Source: Rippkaea orientalis PCC 8801
GTDB taxonomy: Bacteria > Cyanobacteriota > Cyanobacteriia > Cyanobacteriales > Microcystaceae
Assembly (NCBI RefSeq): GCF_000021805.1
Contig: NC_011726.1
Location: 2,574,097-2,638,096, forward strand
Direction: 5' to 3'
Length of the DNA: 64,000 nucleotides
In this document: one piece after another, positions 37,691 to 47,115 of the stretch
Position numbering within the stretch: position 1 is the stretch's first letter
Layout: each line of letters begins with the position of its first letter
Translations under genes and position numbers: made by a program
Notes under the pieces: generated by a model
Database searches by the model: none
What the model saw: only the letters and a program-made list of their open reading frames with translations
Told to the model about the DNA's origin: nothing

Positions 37691-39274
37691 ATGATCGCCA
37701 AACGTATTCTATTGCTAGGATTAACGATTATTGCACTTGTCCCCGTCTTATTGTCTTTAATTAATAGTATTAATCAACCTCAAGTACAAGCAAATTTACA
37801 ATTATATCAAACCAATTTAATTCTTCAAGCTTCAGAATTTTCCTGGCAAGATTTACCGGAAGTCAAACAAGTGTTAATTGGGAAAGATACTAACAAACTT
37901 GCAATTAATCAATACCAACAAGCTCTTAAAAGTTCACAAACAAATCTGGAAAATTTAGAAAATCAACTAACAACAATCATAACCAATTTAGAAAAAGAAG
38001 GATCAGAGGATAGCTCATTTAATCCTAGTAGCAAATTCAACTTTACGAATAGCCAAGTTGAACAAAAATTAGAACAAGAAATCAACAACCAAAAACAAGC
38101 GATCAATCAACTAAACTTAAAATTAGGCATCTTACAAGTTCATCAAGGAAAAATAACAAAAGGGATTGAAACCTGGGAAAATTTATTAATTGAAAAAAAT
38201 CTAGCTAATTCCGATCTTAAACTTAATCAAATAACTGAAGTTTTAATTGGATTATGGAGCGATAAAAAAACAGTTTTACCTAATGCAGAAGAGCAAATTA
38301 ATAGTAGTTTACAAGGATGGTTTCAAACTGTCAATCTAAAAAGACTATATGAAATCCAAGACCGTAAAACAGACTTGAAAAACCTAGAAAATCAACAGCA
38401 AGAAACTGCCTATAAAGCTATTATAAAACTTGCTTTAGTTGGAATTATTCCTTTTGCATTAGGACTAATTGGCTTTGTATTATTATTACTTGTATTACTG
38501 CAATTACTGCTAAAAAAACAAGAATCTATATTGTTTATCAATCAAAACTTTGCCTGGAAAACCCCTTGGACTATTGAAACAATTTGGCAAGTATTAATTG
38601 TTGGCTTTTTCTTTATTGGGCAAATTATTCTACCTCTTGTATTTGGATTAATCTTTGGTGGTTTAAACATTAATCCAACTAACTTTACTTTAAGGCAAAC
38701 AGCATTTTATGTTTTAATCAGTTATCTATCTTTGGCTATTTCAGGAATTTCTGTTCTGTATTTATCGATTAAATCTTTCTTTCCTTTAGCCAAAGATTGG
38801 TTTCAATTTAAGTGGCAAAGTAACTGGATAGTTTGGGGAATAGGTGGGTACTTAGTCGCTTTACCATTAGTAATCATTGTATCTTTAATTAATCAACAAC
38901 TATGGAATGGACAAGGAGGAAGTAACCCCTTATTATCTCTAGCTTTAGAAGCGCAAGATAGCCTTGTTTTAGCTATCTTTTATGTTACCGCGTCCCTCGC
39001 GGCTCCCGTTTACGAAGAGATTATATTTCGGGGCTTTTTATTACCCTCTCTAACCCGTTATATCCCTGTTTGGGCAGCCATTGGATTAAGTAGTTTAATT
39101 TTTGCTTTAGCACATCTAAATTTATCAGAGGTTTTACCCCTAGCTATTTTAGGAATAGTCCTCGGAGTAGTCTATACAAGATCTCGCAATCTTCTGAGTT
39201 CAATGTTAGTTCATAGTCTGTGGAATAGTGGCACATTATTTAGTCTGTTCATTTTAGGGAGTGGTGGACAGTAA
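37691..39274 (+). CDS. CPBP family intramembrane glutamic endopeptidase
   Basis: 527 residues. An N-terminal membrane anchor is followed by a long predicted coiled-coil region (about 35-230, many Gln, Leu, Glu), then eight or so membrane helices. The protease domain at the C-terminal end has motif 1 EEIIFRG, motif 2 FALAHLNL and motif 3 with LVHSLWN; these are the glutamate and histidine residues of CPBP (Rce1/Abi-like) proteases. Rce1-type enzymes cut CAAX tails; bacterial members act in protein processing or bacteriocin self-immunity. The coiled-coil extension is typical of a cyanobacterial subgroup. Substrate unknown; it ends the glycosyltransferase operon. Confidence 0.88.
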   Translation: MIAKRILLLGLTIIALVPVLLSLINSINQPQVQANLQLYQTNLILQASEFSWQDLPEVKQVLIGKDTNKLAINQYQQALKSSQTNLENLENQLTTIITNLEKEGSEDSSFNPSSKFNFTNSQVEQKLEQEINNQKQAINQLNLKLGILQVHQGKITKGIETWENLLIEKNLANSDLKLNQITEVLIGLWSDKKTVLPNAEEQINSSLQGWFQTVNLKRLYEIQDRKTDLKNLENQQQETAYKAIIKLALVGIIPFALGLIGFVLLLLVLLQLLLKKQESILFINQNFAWKTPWTIETIWQVLIVGFFFIGQIILPLVFGLIFGGLNINPTNFTLRQTAFYVLISYLSLAISGISVLYLSIKSFFPLAKDWFQFKWQSNWIVWGIGGYLVALPLVIIVSLINQQLWNGQGGSNPLLSLALEAQDSLVLAIFYVTASLAAPVYEEIIFRGFLLPSLTRYIPVWAAIGLSSLIFALAHLNLSEVLPLAILGIVLGVVYTRSRNLLSSMLVHSLWNSGTLFSLFILGSGGQ

Positions 39275-39383
39275 GTAAGTCAAATAAAACCGCCGTGGTA
39301 TTCTATTGAAGCATCTATGTTTTAAAATAGAGTTAGATAGCCTCTAAAACATCAAGCTATTAAGTAACTGCTTATAAATAAAC

Positions 39384-39454
39384 GTAGGGTGGGCAATGCC
39401 CACCAAAAGGTTAAAACCTTGATGTAGAGAGTATTGTGGATATTGCCACCCTAC
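39384..39454. repeat. interspersed element, family B copy 3 with inverted second half
   Basis: The exact 21-bp family B sequence (39384-39404) is followed 37 bp later by ATTGCCACCCTAC (39442-39454), the inverted counterpart with one G missing. The whole 71-bp unit can fold as a larger hairpin and may show the ancestral full-length form of the repeat. Confidence 0.8.
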
Positions 39455-39515
39455 AGATATTGTTCGTTTAATTGCTTCACTACTTATCTGTTACGTCCTA
39501 ACTCCTGACTCCACT

Positions 39516-40325
39516 ATGGTTGCTCTAAAACTTTCTGACCAACAATTAGCTAAAACCCTGGGAACAATACTGCTTATCGGAGCGAGTTTAACCGGGGTTA
39601 TTGCTCTGCAAAAACCTCGCCTTAACCCTACATTTGAGATGGTGACTCCTCAAAAATATGTAGACGAAGAACAAGTCGAAAAGCTTCAATTAAACCTTCT
39701 TAAAAGGGTTCCTGCCCTCGGATTTGATAACCTATTAGCTGATTGGTCATACTTACAATTTATTCAATACTTTGGAGACTCAGATGCGCGGGATCAAGTT
39801 GGATATTCTCTAAGTGGTGATTATTTCGAGTCAGTAGTGGAACGAGATCCCCGCTTTGTTGATGCTAATTTAAAACTGGCGACATCTACCTCCGTTTTTG
39901 CTGGAGATCCGCAAAAAAGCGTTGAATTGTTAGATAAAAGTGTCAAAGCAACTCCACCTAAGTTAAAAGCTACTGTAATTCAACCTTATTATCTTTGGGT
40001 TTATAAAGGGATTGATCAACTACTCTTTTTAGGAGATATTGAAGGAGCCAAACATTCCTATACCATGGCTGCTAATTGGGCTCAAACCTATCCTAATGAA
40101 GAGAGTCAACGGAGTGTAGCCCGCTACCGAAAAACCGTCGAATTTTTAGAAAATAACCCCGCTAGTAAGGTTCCCCGCATTGGGGCATGGGCATCGGTTT
40201 TAGGAGGGGCTGTTGACCAAAAAACCCAAGAACGAGCGATCGCAGAAATTAAAGCACTAGGAGGAGAAATTATTGTTACTCCCGAAGGAAGATTGAGGGT
40301 TCGGGTTCCAGAACACATCAAATAG
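39516..40325 (+). CDS. conserved cyanobacterial membrane-anchored protein of unknown function
   Basis: 269 residues with one N-terminal membrane helix (TILLIGASLTGVIAL), then a soluble helical domain that looks TPR-like (YFESVVERDPRFVDANLKLATSTSVFAGDPQKSVELLDKSV and GDIEGAKHSYTMAANWAQTYP). Aromatic and Asp residues in LADWSYLQFIQYFGDSDARDQ are strongly patterned. The C terminus ends with a beta hairpin (GEIIVTPEGRLRVRVP). I recall similar proteins across cyanobacteria but no established function. A solitary gene between palindromes. Confidence 0.7.
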   Translation: MVALKLSDQQLAKTLGTILLIGASLTGVIALQKPRLNPTFEMVTPQKYVDEEQVEKLQLNLLKRVPALGFDNLLADWSYLQFIQYFGDSDARDQVGYSLSGDYFESVVERDPRFVDANLKLATSTSVFAGDPQKSVELLDKSVKATPPKLKATVIQPYYLWVYKGIDQLLFLGDIEGAKHSYTMAANWAQTYPNEESQRSVARYRKTVEFLENNPASKVPRIGAWASVLGGAVDQKTQERAIAEIKALGGEIIVTPEGRLRVRVPEHIK

Positions 40326-40354
40326 TTTTTTTGTATTATACAGCACCCCAAATG

Positions 40355-40382
40355 GTAGGGGTCAACGGCCGTTGACCCCTAC
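40355..40382. repeat. 28-bp interspersed palindrome, family A copy 3
   Basis: Identical over 28 bp to 22194-22221 (half-site GTAGGGGTCAACGG), 30 bp after the stop of the preceding gene. Confidence 0.95.
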
Positions 40383-40468
40383 GGTTTTCTGGATGGTGGT
40401 AAGGGAAACTTTGCGATAAAATCAATCGTAACGACTGCGATCAATTCATTAAGGAAGATTATTTATTT

Positions 40469-40744
40469 ATGAATGCTACTGTATTAATTGTCCAGACTTT
40501 GATCAACTTTATCAATATCTACTTGCTGTTGATCTTCATTAGAATTTTGCTATCTTGGTTCCAAACGGCTGAATGGGCTTACAGTGCCATGGCTTTCCTG
40601 AGTCCGATTACCGATCCCTATCTTAATATTTTTCGGTCAATTATCCCTCCGTTGGGGGGATTAGACCTGTCTCCCATTTTGGCTATCCTAGCCTTGCAAT
40701 TTATCTCCTCTATGCTCACTCAAGTTCCCTCTGTAATCATGTAA
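40469..40744 (+). CDS. YggT family membrane protein (Ycf19-like)
   Basis: A 91-residue protein with two hydrophobic segments flanking the conserved centre RILLSWFQTAEW...LSPITDPYLNIFRSIIPPLGGLDLSPILAILALQFI, the YggT/Ycf19 signature. Plastid Ycf19 and bacterial YggT relatives are linked to membrane protein or cell-division/nucleoid organisation, and in cyanobacteria and chloroplasts they affect thylakoid complex assembly or nucleoid distribution. The exact role here is not known. It is a single gene. Confidence 0.88.
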   Translation: MNATVLIVQTLINFINIYLLLIFIRILLSWFQTAEWAYSAMAFLSPITDPYLNIFRSIIPPLGGLDLSPILAILALQFISSMLTQVPSVIM

Positions 40745-40767
40745 CGCTAACACCTAGCAATTATAGC

Positions 40768-40809
40768 GGGAGGCAGGAGGCAGGGGGCAGGGGGCAGGGG
40801 GCAGGAGGT
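40768..40809 (+). repeat. G-rich tandem repeat (GGCAGGG type)
   Basis: About six degenerate 7-bp units (GGGAGGCAGGAGGCAGGGGG then GGGCAGG units) right after the YggT gene. The G-runs of three to five are spaced by CA and could form a G-quadruplex on the + strand. Confidence 0.85.
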
Positions 40810-40888
40810 TAAAAGCTTACTGTGCATGAGTTTGAGGTTTGAAAAATGTCCTATCTGCCTTGGCGGTTGCTATAAGTCACAACAGACA

Positions 40889-40929
40889 CACAAAACAAAA
40901 CAGGTGGAACCTTGGAGAACCCACCTGTT
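40889..40929 (-). terminator. intrinsic terminator of the pilin gene
   Basis: Arms AACAGGTGG (40899-40907) and CCACCTGTT (40921-40929) form a 9-bp stem. On the minus strand it is followed by TTTTGTTTTG (40899 down to 40889), the classic hairpin plus T-rich tail, 40 bp past the pilin stop. Confidence 0.85.
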
Positions 40930-40968
40930 GGCTTGAATAATAAGACAATGATTGCCAGTAAGATAGAA

Positions 40969-41499
40969 TTATTTAAGAATTTTAAAGCCAGTTGCACAGG
41001 TCATAGCAGTCGCCGCGCTAACCTCACCTGCACCTCCAGGAGTACTGGTTGCTGCGGTACTGCCTACATCACCACGACAAACAACGGTATCAAATGCGCG
41101 GGTAGCAGTGTTATATTGAGTACCACCAGCATAATCCCGTGTGCCATTTTTGTTGTTGTTAGTTCCATTGGCAACAACAGTACCCGTGCTAGTACCTAAA
41201 GTAGTGGGGAAACTGTAGTATTTGGGAGTACCAGCAGGAACTTCAACATCACCTAAAGTGCCAGCAAAAGCAGCATTTTCAGTGTAGTAGCCTTGTTGAG
41301 CGCGGTTAACTGCACCGACGAAGGACTTAGCTTCAGATTCTCTGGCTTTACCCACTTGAGAGAGGAGGTTGGGGAGAGCGATCGCAGCCAGTACACCGAT
41401 AATAATAACAACAACCAATAATTCAATTAAGGTGAAACCTTTATTTCCTTTTTTAGCAGCGAGGTGTTGGATGAGTTTGGTTTTGAATTGAGCGTTCAT
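40969..41499 (-). CDS. pilA: type IV pilin, PilA-like
   Basis: 176 residues. A 21-residue basic leader (MNAQFKTKLIQHLAAKKGNK) ends in Gly before the prepilin cleavage site, then FTLIELLVVVIIIGVLAAIA, the N-methylated pilin helix with the conserved Glu at +5. The C-terminal globular domain is short and Thr/Asn/Gly-rich with a Cys pair at about 140 and 167 (VVCRGD ... MTCATG) that would close the D-loop. Strong terminator behind it and a 150-bp leader ahead suggest a highly expressed major pilin. In cyanobacteria such pilins serve motility and DNA uptake. No other pil genes are adjacent. Confidence 0.9.
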   Translation of the reverse strand: MNAQFKTKLIQHLAAKKGNKGFTLIELLVVVIIIGVLAAIALPNLLSQVGKARESEAKSFVGAVNRAQQGYYTENAAFAGTLGDVEVPAGTPKYYSFPTTLGTSTGTVVANGTNNNKNGTRDYAGGTQYNTATRAFDTVVCRGDVGSTAATSTPGGAGEVSAATAMTCATGFKILK

Positions 41500-41648
41500 A
41501 GTTTTGTATCCTTGTGGTAGAGGTTAGTGTTTTTTTGCTTCTAGATACAACATACCCACTTCTTTCAAATTTCATATCACCCCCTGAAAAAAATTTTTTT
41601 CTCGGTTCCAAATCTCCTTAATCTATATATAGATAACATTGCTAAAAG

Positions 41649-42731
41649 TCAAAAATTTTCCCCTGCTTTCTCTGTTGTCGGTAACACTCGATGGTTAGAG
41701 TCAGGGGGATAACGCACCATATCAACAGTCGTTTTAATAACGCTGGCCAGGGGAACGGCGATGATTAAGCCTAAAACCCCGGCAAATTTCCCCCCAATAA
41801 ATAGAGCAACCACAATCCAAACGGGATTTAATCCTGTCATATCCCCCATCAGTCTTGGCGAGATGACATTATCATTAATTTGTCCGACAATGATGGTCAA
41901 AAATAAAGCAGTTATGCCTAGTTGAAAATTCTGAAAGATCAATAAGACACTAACAATAATAATAGTGATAGCACTGGCATAGGGAATTAACGTTGTGACC
42001 CCAATGGTGACACCAAATAGGACGGCGTAAGGAACTTGAAGAAACAAAAAAACAATGGTTTGGGCAATACTTAAAATTCCAGCTAAAATGGCTTGGGTAG
42101 CAAAGTAGCTTTCAAAGGTTTTTCTCAGGGATTCTTGAATACGAGTGTTCCAGGGTCTAGGAATCCAACTAAAAATCCCTTGAGTGATACTATTTCCAGT
42201 CAAGACTAAAAACACGGTCAAAACTAACACCAGTAAGCTATTAAAAATGGTTCCTAGGGTTCCTCCAATTAAACTTAAAAATTGATTACCTAATGATTTT
42301 AGAATTAACGATAGTTTTTCGGCAAATTGTGTTATAATGCTTGCTAAATCAAAGGGATAATTTTCCGTGATTGCCCACTCTTTCAAGGCATTAATTTGTT
42401 GATTACCTGATTCAATCCATTGAGGCAAAGTAGATAACAACTCCCTGAGTTGCTCAACAATTAAAGGAATTAGAAATAAAGCAATAAGACTTAGGATAAT
42501 TAAAGCTAACAACAAGACTAGGGTAATTGCCCATCCCCGTTTAATTCCCCATTTTTCTAAAGCAGCAATAGGTAAATCCAGTAAAAAAGCCAATAGAGAA
42601 GCCGTGGTTAAAATTGTGCCTAGGGGTTCTAAATAATCAATTAAAACAAATAATAACCAGGTATTCAGAAATACTAGGGGAAAAATGATACTGAGGCGTA
42701 GCCAATGAGGAAGTTGAGTCCAATAATCCAT
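41649..42731 (-). CDS. AI-2E family transporter
   Basis: 360 residues with seven to eight membrane helices and the central periplasmic region (QLRELLSTLPQWIESGNQQINALKEWA) of the AI-2E/PerM family. The late motif PYASAITIIIVSVLLIFQN and the GQINDNVISPRLMGDMTGLNPVWIVVALFIGGKFAGVLG block are diagnostic. Members have been called autoinducer exporters, but many are Na+/H+ antiporters or of unknown substrate. It is divergent from the LCP gene with 198 bp between the starts. Confidence 0.88.
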   Translation of the reverse strand: MDYWTQLPHWLRLSIIFPLVFLNTWLLFVLIDYLEPLGTILTTASLLAFLLDLPIAALEKWGIKRGWAITLVLLLALIILSLIALFLIPLIVEQLRELLSTLPQWIESGNQQINALKEWAITENYPFDLASIITQFAEKLSLILKSLGNQFLSLIGGTLGTIFNSLLVLVLTVFLVLTGNSITQGIFSWIPRPWNTRIQESLRKTFESYFATQAILAGILSIAQTIVFLFLQVPYAVLFGVTIGVTTLIPYASAITIIIVSVLLIFQNFQLGITALFLTIIVGQINDNVISPRLMGDMTGLNPVWIVVALFIGGKFAGVLGLIIAVPLASVIKTTVDMVRYPPDSNHRVLPTTEKAGENF

Positions 42732-42738
42732 GATTGAA

Positions 42739-42779
42739 TCAGTTATCAGTAAACAGTTATTAGTAAACGGTTATCAATT
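42739..42779. repeat. short tandem tract (CAGTTATCAGTAAACAG type)
   Basis: Repeated TCAGTTATCAGTAAACAGTT units. The same kind of tract appears at 45496-45530; it is a dispersed low-complexity sequence common in cyanobacterial spacers. Confidence 0.7.
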
Positions 42780-42929
42780 AAAGGATTAATCAATTAGGCT
42801 ACCGATAGGAGAAGGTAACAAAATAAGTCAAACAGGGAACTTGTCAGCCTAGAGAAACTTCTAATTAAGTTAACACACAATTTTGCAGTAGCAATTAAAT
42901 TTAGGGTGGTTCGTGGTGGTGAGGTAAAC

Positions 42930-44408
42930 ATGGCAAATAGTTGGGAAAGAATAGTGACCGGTTCTGGCCTTGAAGTCAACCCAGTCCCTAAGAAATCGGC
43001 AAAATCAAGTAAACATACCTCTAAAGTAGGAAATAAACAACCATTACAGAGCATTTCTCCCTTTTATCGAGGACTATTGTGGGGTATCACCTTTAGCTGT
43101 ACGGCTGCCCTATCGGCCACAGTGGGGGCAAGCATTACTCTCTTAAGCCCTCTTTCGCACAATTTAGTCCCCCTGATTGAACAGACCAAAACCTGGGGAC
43201 AAGCGGCGATCGCCCTCTCCCAAGACAACCAAACCCAAGCAGCCAGTACACTCCTCAAGTACCGTTTGTCTCGTCCGGTTAATGTCTTGGTTTTAGGCAT
43301 TGATCGAGTTCCTGATGCTCAACCTGGAAGTTTAGAAGCTTTTGCTGGTCGTAGCGATACTATGCTACTGTTACGCTTCGATCCGACTGAAAATTCCGTA
43401 CAGATGTTATCCATCCCTAGGGATAGTCGGGTCGAGATTCCAGGGGTCGGCTATACCAAGATTAATGATGCTAACATTCACGGAGGTCCTGCCTTAGCGG
43501 CAAGGGTCATCAGTAAAACCCTCAATGATGTTCCCATTGATCGCTATGTTCGAGTCACGACTGATGCCTTCACCGAATTAGTGAATTTAGTTGGTGGTGT
43601 GGAAGTCGTTGTCCCCCATGCCATGGAATACGAAGATAAAACCCAAAAACTCAAGATTAACCTAGAAGCAGGACGACAAATTCTCACGGGAGAACAAGCC
43701 GAACAATTTGCCCGTTTTCGCAAGGATGGTTATGGGGATATTGGACGGGTACAACGGCAGCAAGTTCTGCTAAAAGCCTTACAGCAACGCATTTATAGCC
43801 CCACTATTCTGCCGAAAATTCCCCAAGCTATCAGTTTGATCCAACAAAACTTAGATACTAATCTAACTTGGGAAGAAATCTTAGCCTTAGCCAATTTTGG
43901 TCGGGAATTGCAGCGAGAAAACGTCAAAATGGTCATGTTACCCGGCCGGTTTAGTCAAGCCGAAGAATTTGATGCCCGTAGCTATTGGATACTTTCCCAA
44001 AGCGGTATCGATAAAATTATGACAGAGTATTTTAATATTGCTCCTAAAATTGAATCCTATCGCCATCTTTCTCCCAACCGTGTCAGAATTGCCCTACAAA
44101 ATGCCACTGATGATCCCAGTTTAGGTCGTCGGATGGCAGAATATCTCGCTAAGCAAAACTTCCACAATGTCTATATTATTCAAGACGCGCCCCAACTCCA
44201 GCAAGAAACGGAAATTGTCGTCCAACAGGGAGATTTACAAGCAGCCCAAAACTTGCAAACCCTCATGGGGATAGGTAGAGTAGAAGCATCCTCCACAGGA
44301 GATTTAGATTCTCAACTTACCTTGCGTATTGGTTTAGATGCTAAGGATCTCGTCTTAGAGGATAGCTTTCTTAAAGAATCGAGTCCTTCGGTTGAGTCAA
44401 ATCTATGA
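42930..44408 (+). CDS. LytR-CpsA-Psr (LCP) family protein
   Basis: About 492 residues from MANSWERIV, chosen because a GGTGAGG box sits 6 bp before it; the upstream GTG at 42906 has no box. A cytoplasmic head and one membrane helix (about 50-70) precede the LCP domain: [34 protein letters not shown] with the pyrophosphate-binding Arg residues, [12 protein letters not shown] and the later [19 protein letters not shown]. The C-terminal region (about 370-460) fits LytR_C. LCP enzymes attach lipid-linked glycopolymers to peptidoglycan. The last 4 bp overlap the next gene (ATGA). Confidence 0.92.
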   Translation: MANSWERIVTGSGLEVNPVPKKSAKSSKHTSKVGNKQPLQSISPFYRGLLWGITFSCTAALSATVGASITLLSPLSHNLVPLIEQTKTWGQAAIALSQDNQTQAASTLLKYRLSRPVNVLVLGIDRVPDAQPGSLEAFAGRSDTMLLLRFDPTENSVQMLSIPRDSRVEIPGVGYTKINDANIHGGPALAARVISKTLNDVPIDRYVRVTTDAFTELVNLVGGVEVVVPHAMEYEDKTQKLKINLEAGRQILTGEQAEQFARFRKDGYGDIGRVQRQQVLLKALQQRIYSPTILPKIPQAISLIQQNLDTNLTWEEILALANFGRELQRENVKMVMLPGRFSQAEEFDARSYWILSQSGIDKIMTEYFNIAPKIESYRHLSPNRVRIALQNATDDPSLGRRMAEYLAKQNFHNVYIIQDAPQLQQETEIVVQQGDLQAAQNLQTLMGIGRVEASSTGDLDSQLTLRIGLDAKDLVLEDSFLKESSPSVESNL

Positions 44409-44923
44409 ACAAGCAGCTTAAAAAAATATTATGGCGAGTTTTAGGGTTAATAAGCCTCATTCTCTTGGCCAGTTTTTGGGTATTACTCGATGCCCATCCT
44501 GTTTTAGCACAAGAAAACACCGTTAACTACACCTATACCAACTTGAATCAGCAAGATTTCTCCCATCGAGACTTAGAAAAGGCGGTTTTTGCAGCAGCAG
44601 AAATGCGGGAAACTAACTTTGAGGGCTCGAATCTATCCTATGCGATTTTGACTGAAGGGGTACTATTAAAGGCAAATTTAAAGGACGCAAATTTAACAGG
44701 CTCATTACTCGATCGCGTAACGTTAGATTTTGCTGACTTAACCAATGCCATTTTAGTTGATGCGATCGCTACTCGAACTCGCTTCTACGATACGATTATT
44801 ACCGGGGCTGATTTTACGGATGCGGTGATTGATCGCTATCAAGTGGCGTTGATGTGTGAAAGGGCTGATGGTGTTAACCCAGTCACGGGAGTAGCCACTA
44901 GGGATAGTTTAGGGTGTCGTTAA
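44405..44923 (+). CDS. secreted (lumenal/periplasmic) pentapeptide-repeat protein
   Basis: 172 residues with a clear signal peptide: a basic start, hydrophobic core [16 protein letters not shown] and a cleavage motif VLAQ near residue 35. The mature part has about twelve pentapeptides ([26 protein letters not shown] ... [10 protein letters not shown]), then a C-terminal cap with two Cys (LMCERAD and SLGCR) that could form a disulfide. This is the layout of thylakoid-lumen pentapeptide proteins. Translation is probably coupled to the LCP gene via the ATGA overlap. Function unknown. Confidence 0.85.
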   Translation: MNKQLKKILWRVLGLISLILLASFWVLLDAHPVLAQENTVNYTYTNLNQQDFSHRDLEKAVFAAAEMRETNFEGSNLSYAILTEGVLLKANLKDANLTGSLLDRVTLDFADLTNAILVDAIATRTRFYDTIITGADFTDAVIDRYQVALMCERADGVNPVTGVATRDSLGCR

Positions 44924-44998
44924 ATAACACTAAAGTTAGAATAGAATTTAAAGAGAACTCAATCTGGCTAACTTAGTTAAGCTTTAATTAAGTCAATT

Positions 44999-45496
44999 AT
45001 GTCACCTTCTGGCCTACAACCCCCCGAATCCTACAGCAAGGATGATGTTCAGGAAATTCTACACCTTGCGATCGCTCGTAAAACTGATGTAGAAGAATTA
45101 TCAAGGGCACAATTATGGGAAATTGCGGCTGAATTGGACATTGATTACGAATCACTGCAAGCTGCTGAACAAGATTGGCTTAAGGGCAAAGTTCTTCGAT
45201 CTAAACGACAAGAATTTGACCAATATCGACGAGAACAATTGAAACAAAAAGCAATTAGATATGGCATTATTAATTCTTTTTTGATCATGCTTAATTTCTT
45301 GAGTTCTGGCACGCTATCTTGGTCGTTGTATATTGTTATTATCTTAGGATTACCCCTCACTTTAAATGCTTGGAACACTTTCCAAATTGAAGGGGAAGCC
45401 TATGAACAAGCTTTTCAACGTTGGAGTCTCAAAAAAGAGATGAAAGAATCCATTTCTACCCTTTGGGACAAAATTAAAAAAGCCTGGCAATCTTAA
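44999..45496 (+). CDS. 2TM domain protein
   Basis: 165 residues. An N-terminal helical region (SKDDVQEILHLAIARKTDVEELSRAQLWEIAAELDIDYESLQAAEQDW) precedes a 2TM domain of two hydrophobic helices (FLIMLNFLSSGTLSW and YIVIILGLPLTLNAW) and a short charged tail. The N-terminal part resembles the helical linker found ahead of 2TM domains in cyanobacterial proteins. It lies 75 bp after the pentapeptide gene on the same strand. No function is established. Confidence 0.78.
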   Translation: MSPSGLQPPESYSKDDVQEILHLAIARKTDVEELSRAQLWEIAAELDIDYESLQAAEQDWLKGKVLRSKRQEFDQYRREQLKQKAIRYGIINSFLIMLNFLSSGTLSWSLYIVIILGLPLTLNAWNTFQIEGEAYEQAFQRWSLKKEMKESISTLWDKIKKAWQS

Positions 45497-45530
45497 ACAG
45501 TAAACAGTTATCAGTAATCAGTAATCAGTC
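45496..45530. repeat. short tandem tract (CAGTTATCAGTAATCAG type)
   Basis: A dispersed tract related to 42739-42779, right after the stop of the 2TM gene. Confidence 0.7.
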
Positions 45531-45603
45531 AAAACACTCTCCCCACCTCCCGATACTCCCCAAACAAGGTACAATCAAAAAGAGGATTGCATAGGGGAAA
45601 AAG

Positions 45604-46995
45604 ATGGCAATGATAGTTAAAAAGCCAATTCTAGTCGCAGGTATCGGAATTTCATTTGTCCTATGGCTTGGGGAAAGTTTACACCAGGAACTCGTTAATG
45701 TGGGAGAATGGGGCGTCATTAGTGCGATCGCCATGGGTTCGGGTTTTTGGTGGTGGAAAAATCGCCATAAATCTGATAATAAACCCCAAAAAGTGCCTAG
45801 TTTAACCTTAGAGACGGTTAAAGCGTCAATTACCGAAGTTGAAACAACGCTTCAGGTTTTAGCTACGGAGTCTCCTGAGAGTGATCTATCGGAATTTAAG
45901 CAACAATTAAATCAATTATCTACCAGTTTTGAGCGTCAGGATCTCAACATTGCCATTACTGGCGGAAAAAATGTCGGAAAAACAACTCTTTTAAAAGTTT
46001 TAAAACCTAAAAATATTGCTAATAATATTTCTTTTATAGAGACAGAACCTTTATTTATCAATACAGAAACGCCCCAGATTAACGCAGATATAATTATTTT
46101 TCTGATTACTGGAGATTTAACAAATTCTCAATGGGAATTTTTACAAAATTGTTATCAAAATTATCAACGGTGTGTCTTAGTTTTTAATAAACAAGATCAG
46201 TATATACCCGAAGAACGGGGTTTAATTTTAAGTCAAATTCAGCAACGAATAACCCCAATTATTAACACTATTGATATCATTAGTATCAGTTCAGGTTCTT
46301 ATAATGTCAAAGTTCGTCAACATCAAGCAGATGGCACAATTAAAGAATGGAATGAAACCCAAGATCCTGATGTAAAATTGTTGTGCGATCGCCTCAAATT
46401 TATCTTAAATAAAGAAAGAGAATTATTAGTGTTAGGAACGATTTGGCGCGAAGCAAAAACCCTTAAACAAACGATTAAAAATCAGTTAAATTTAGTGAGA
46501 CGCGAGCGAGCTATTCCCATTATTGAACAATATCAATGGATAGCTGCAGCGACTGCTTTTGCTAACCCAGTCGCTGCGTTAGATTTATTAGCTACTGTGG
46601 CAATTAGTACTCAAATGGTGGTAGATTTAAGCGAAGTTTATCAACAAAAATTTTCTTTAGAACAAGGACAAACGTTAGCAGGGACAATGGGTAAATTGAT
46701 GGTTCAATTAGGGTTAGTTGAACTATCTACTAATACCATAGCAGGGTTACTTAAAAGTAATGCTGTTACTTATATTGCCGGGGGTACAGTTCAAGGAATC
46801 AGCGCAGCTTATTTAACGCGGTTAGCAGGGTTAAGCTTGATTGAATATTGGGAAGAACAAGACATCATTAATTCTAGCAAAAATGCTATAGATTTAGAAA
46901 AATTTTCAACAAAACTCAAGGAAGTTTTCAACCAAAATCAGCGCGGTATTTTACTACAAAATTTTGTCAAACAAGGTATGGTTCGTTTTACTTAA
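45604..46995 (+). CDS. GTPase-like protein with DUF697 domain
   Basis: 463 residues. One membrane segment and a basic linker are followed by a P-loop GTPase domain: Walker A GGKNVGKTTLL (about 120-130) and G4-like FNKQD (about 196-200). G3 is degenerate. The C-terminal half contains the DUF697 hydrophobic region (QWIAAATAFANPVAALDLLATVAISTQMVVDL and a second block TYIAGGTVQGISAAYLTRLAG), as in YcjF-type membrane proteins. Relatives in cyanobacteria are conserved but unexplained. The start at 45604 is one of two nearby ATGs. Confidence 0.82.
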   Translation: MAMIVKKPILVAGIGISFVLWLGESLHQELVNVGEWGVISAIAMGSGFWWWKNRHKSDNKPQKVPSLTLETVKASITEVETTLQVLATESPESDLSEFKQQLNQLSTSFERQDLNIAITGGKNVGKTTLLKVLKPKNIANNISFIETEPLFINTETPQINADIIIFLITGDLTNSQWEFLQNCYQNYQRCVLVFNKQDQYIPEERGLILSQIQQRITPIINTIDIISISSGSYNVKVRQHQADGTIKEWNETQDPDVKLLCDRLKFILNKERELLVLGTIWREAKTLKQTIKNQLNLVRRERAIPIIEQYQWIAAATAFANPVAALDLLATVAISTQMVVDLSEVYQQKFSLEQGQTLAGTMGKLMVQLGLVELSTNTIAGLLKSNAVTYIAGGTVQGISAAYLTRLAGLSLIEYWEEQDIINSSKNAIDLEKFSTKLKEVFNQNQRGILLQNFVKQGMVRFT

Positions 46996-47115
46996 AAGTA
47001 GATGGCGATTCTCAAACGAGAATGGGGAACAAAAACAGTTTTTGACACTCCCTCCCTTTTTAGAAGGGTTAAGTGAAGACGAATAAAATGGTACTACGTT
47101 AATTGTAGTTGACTA

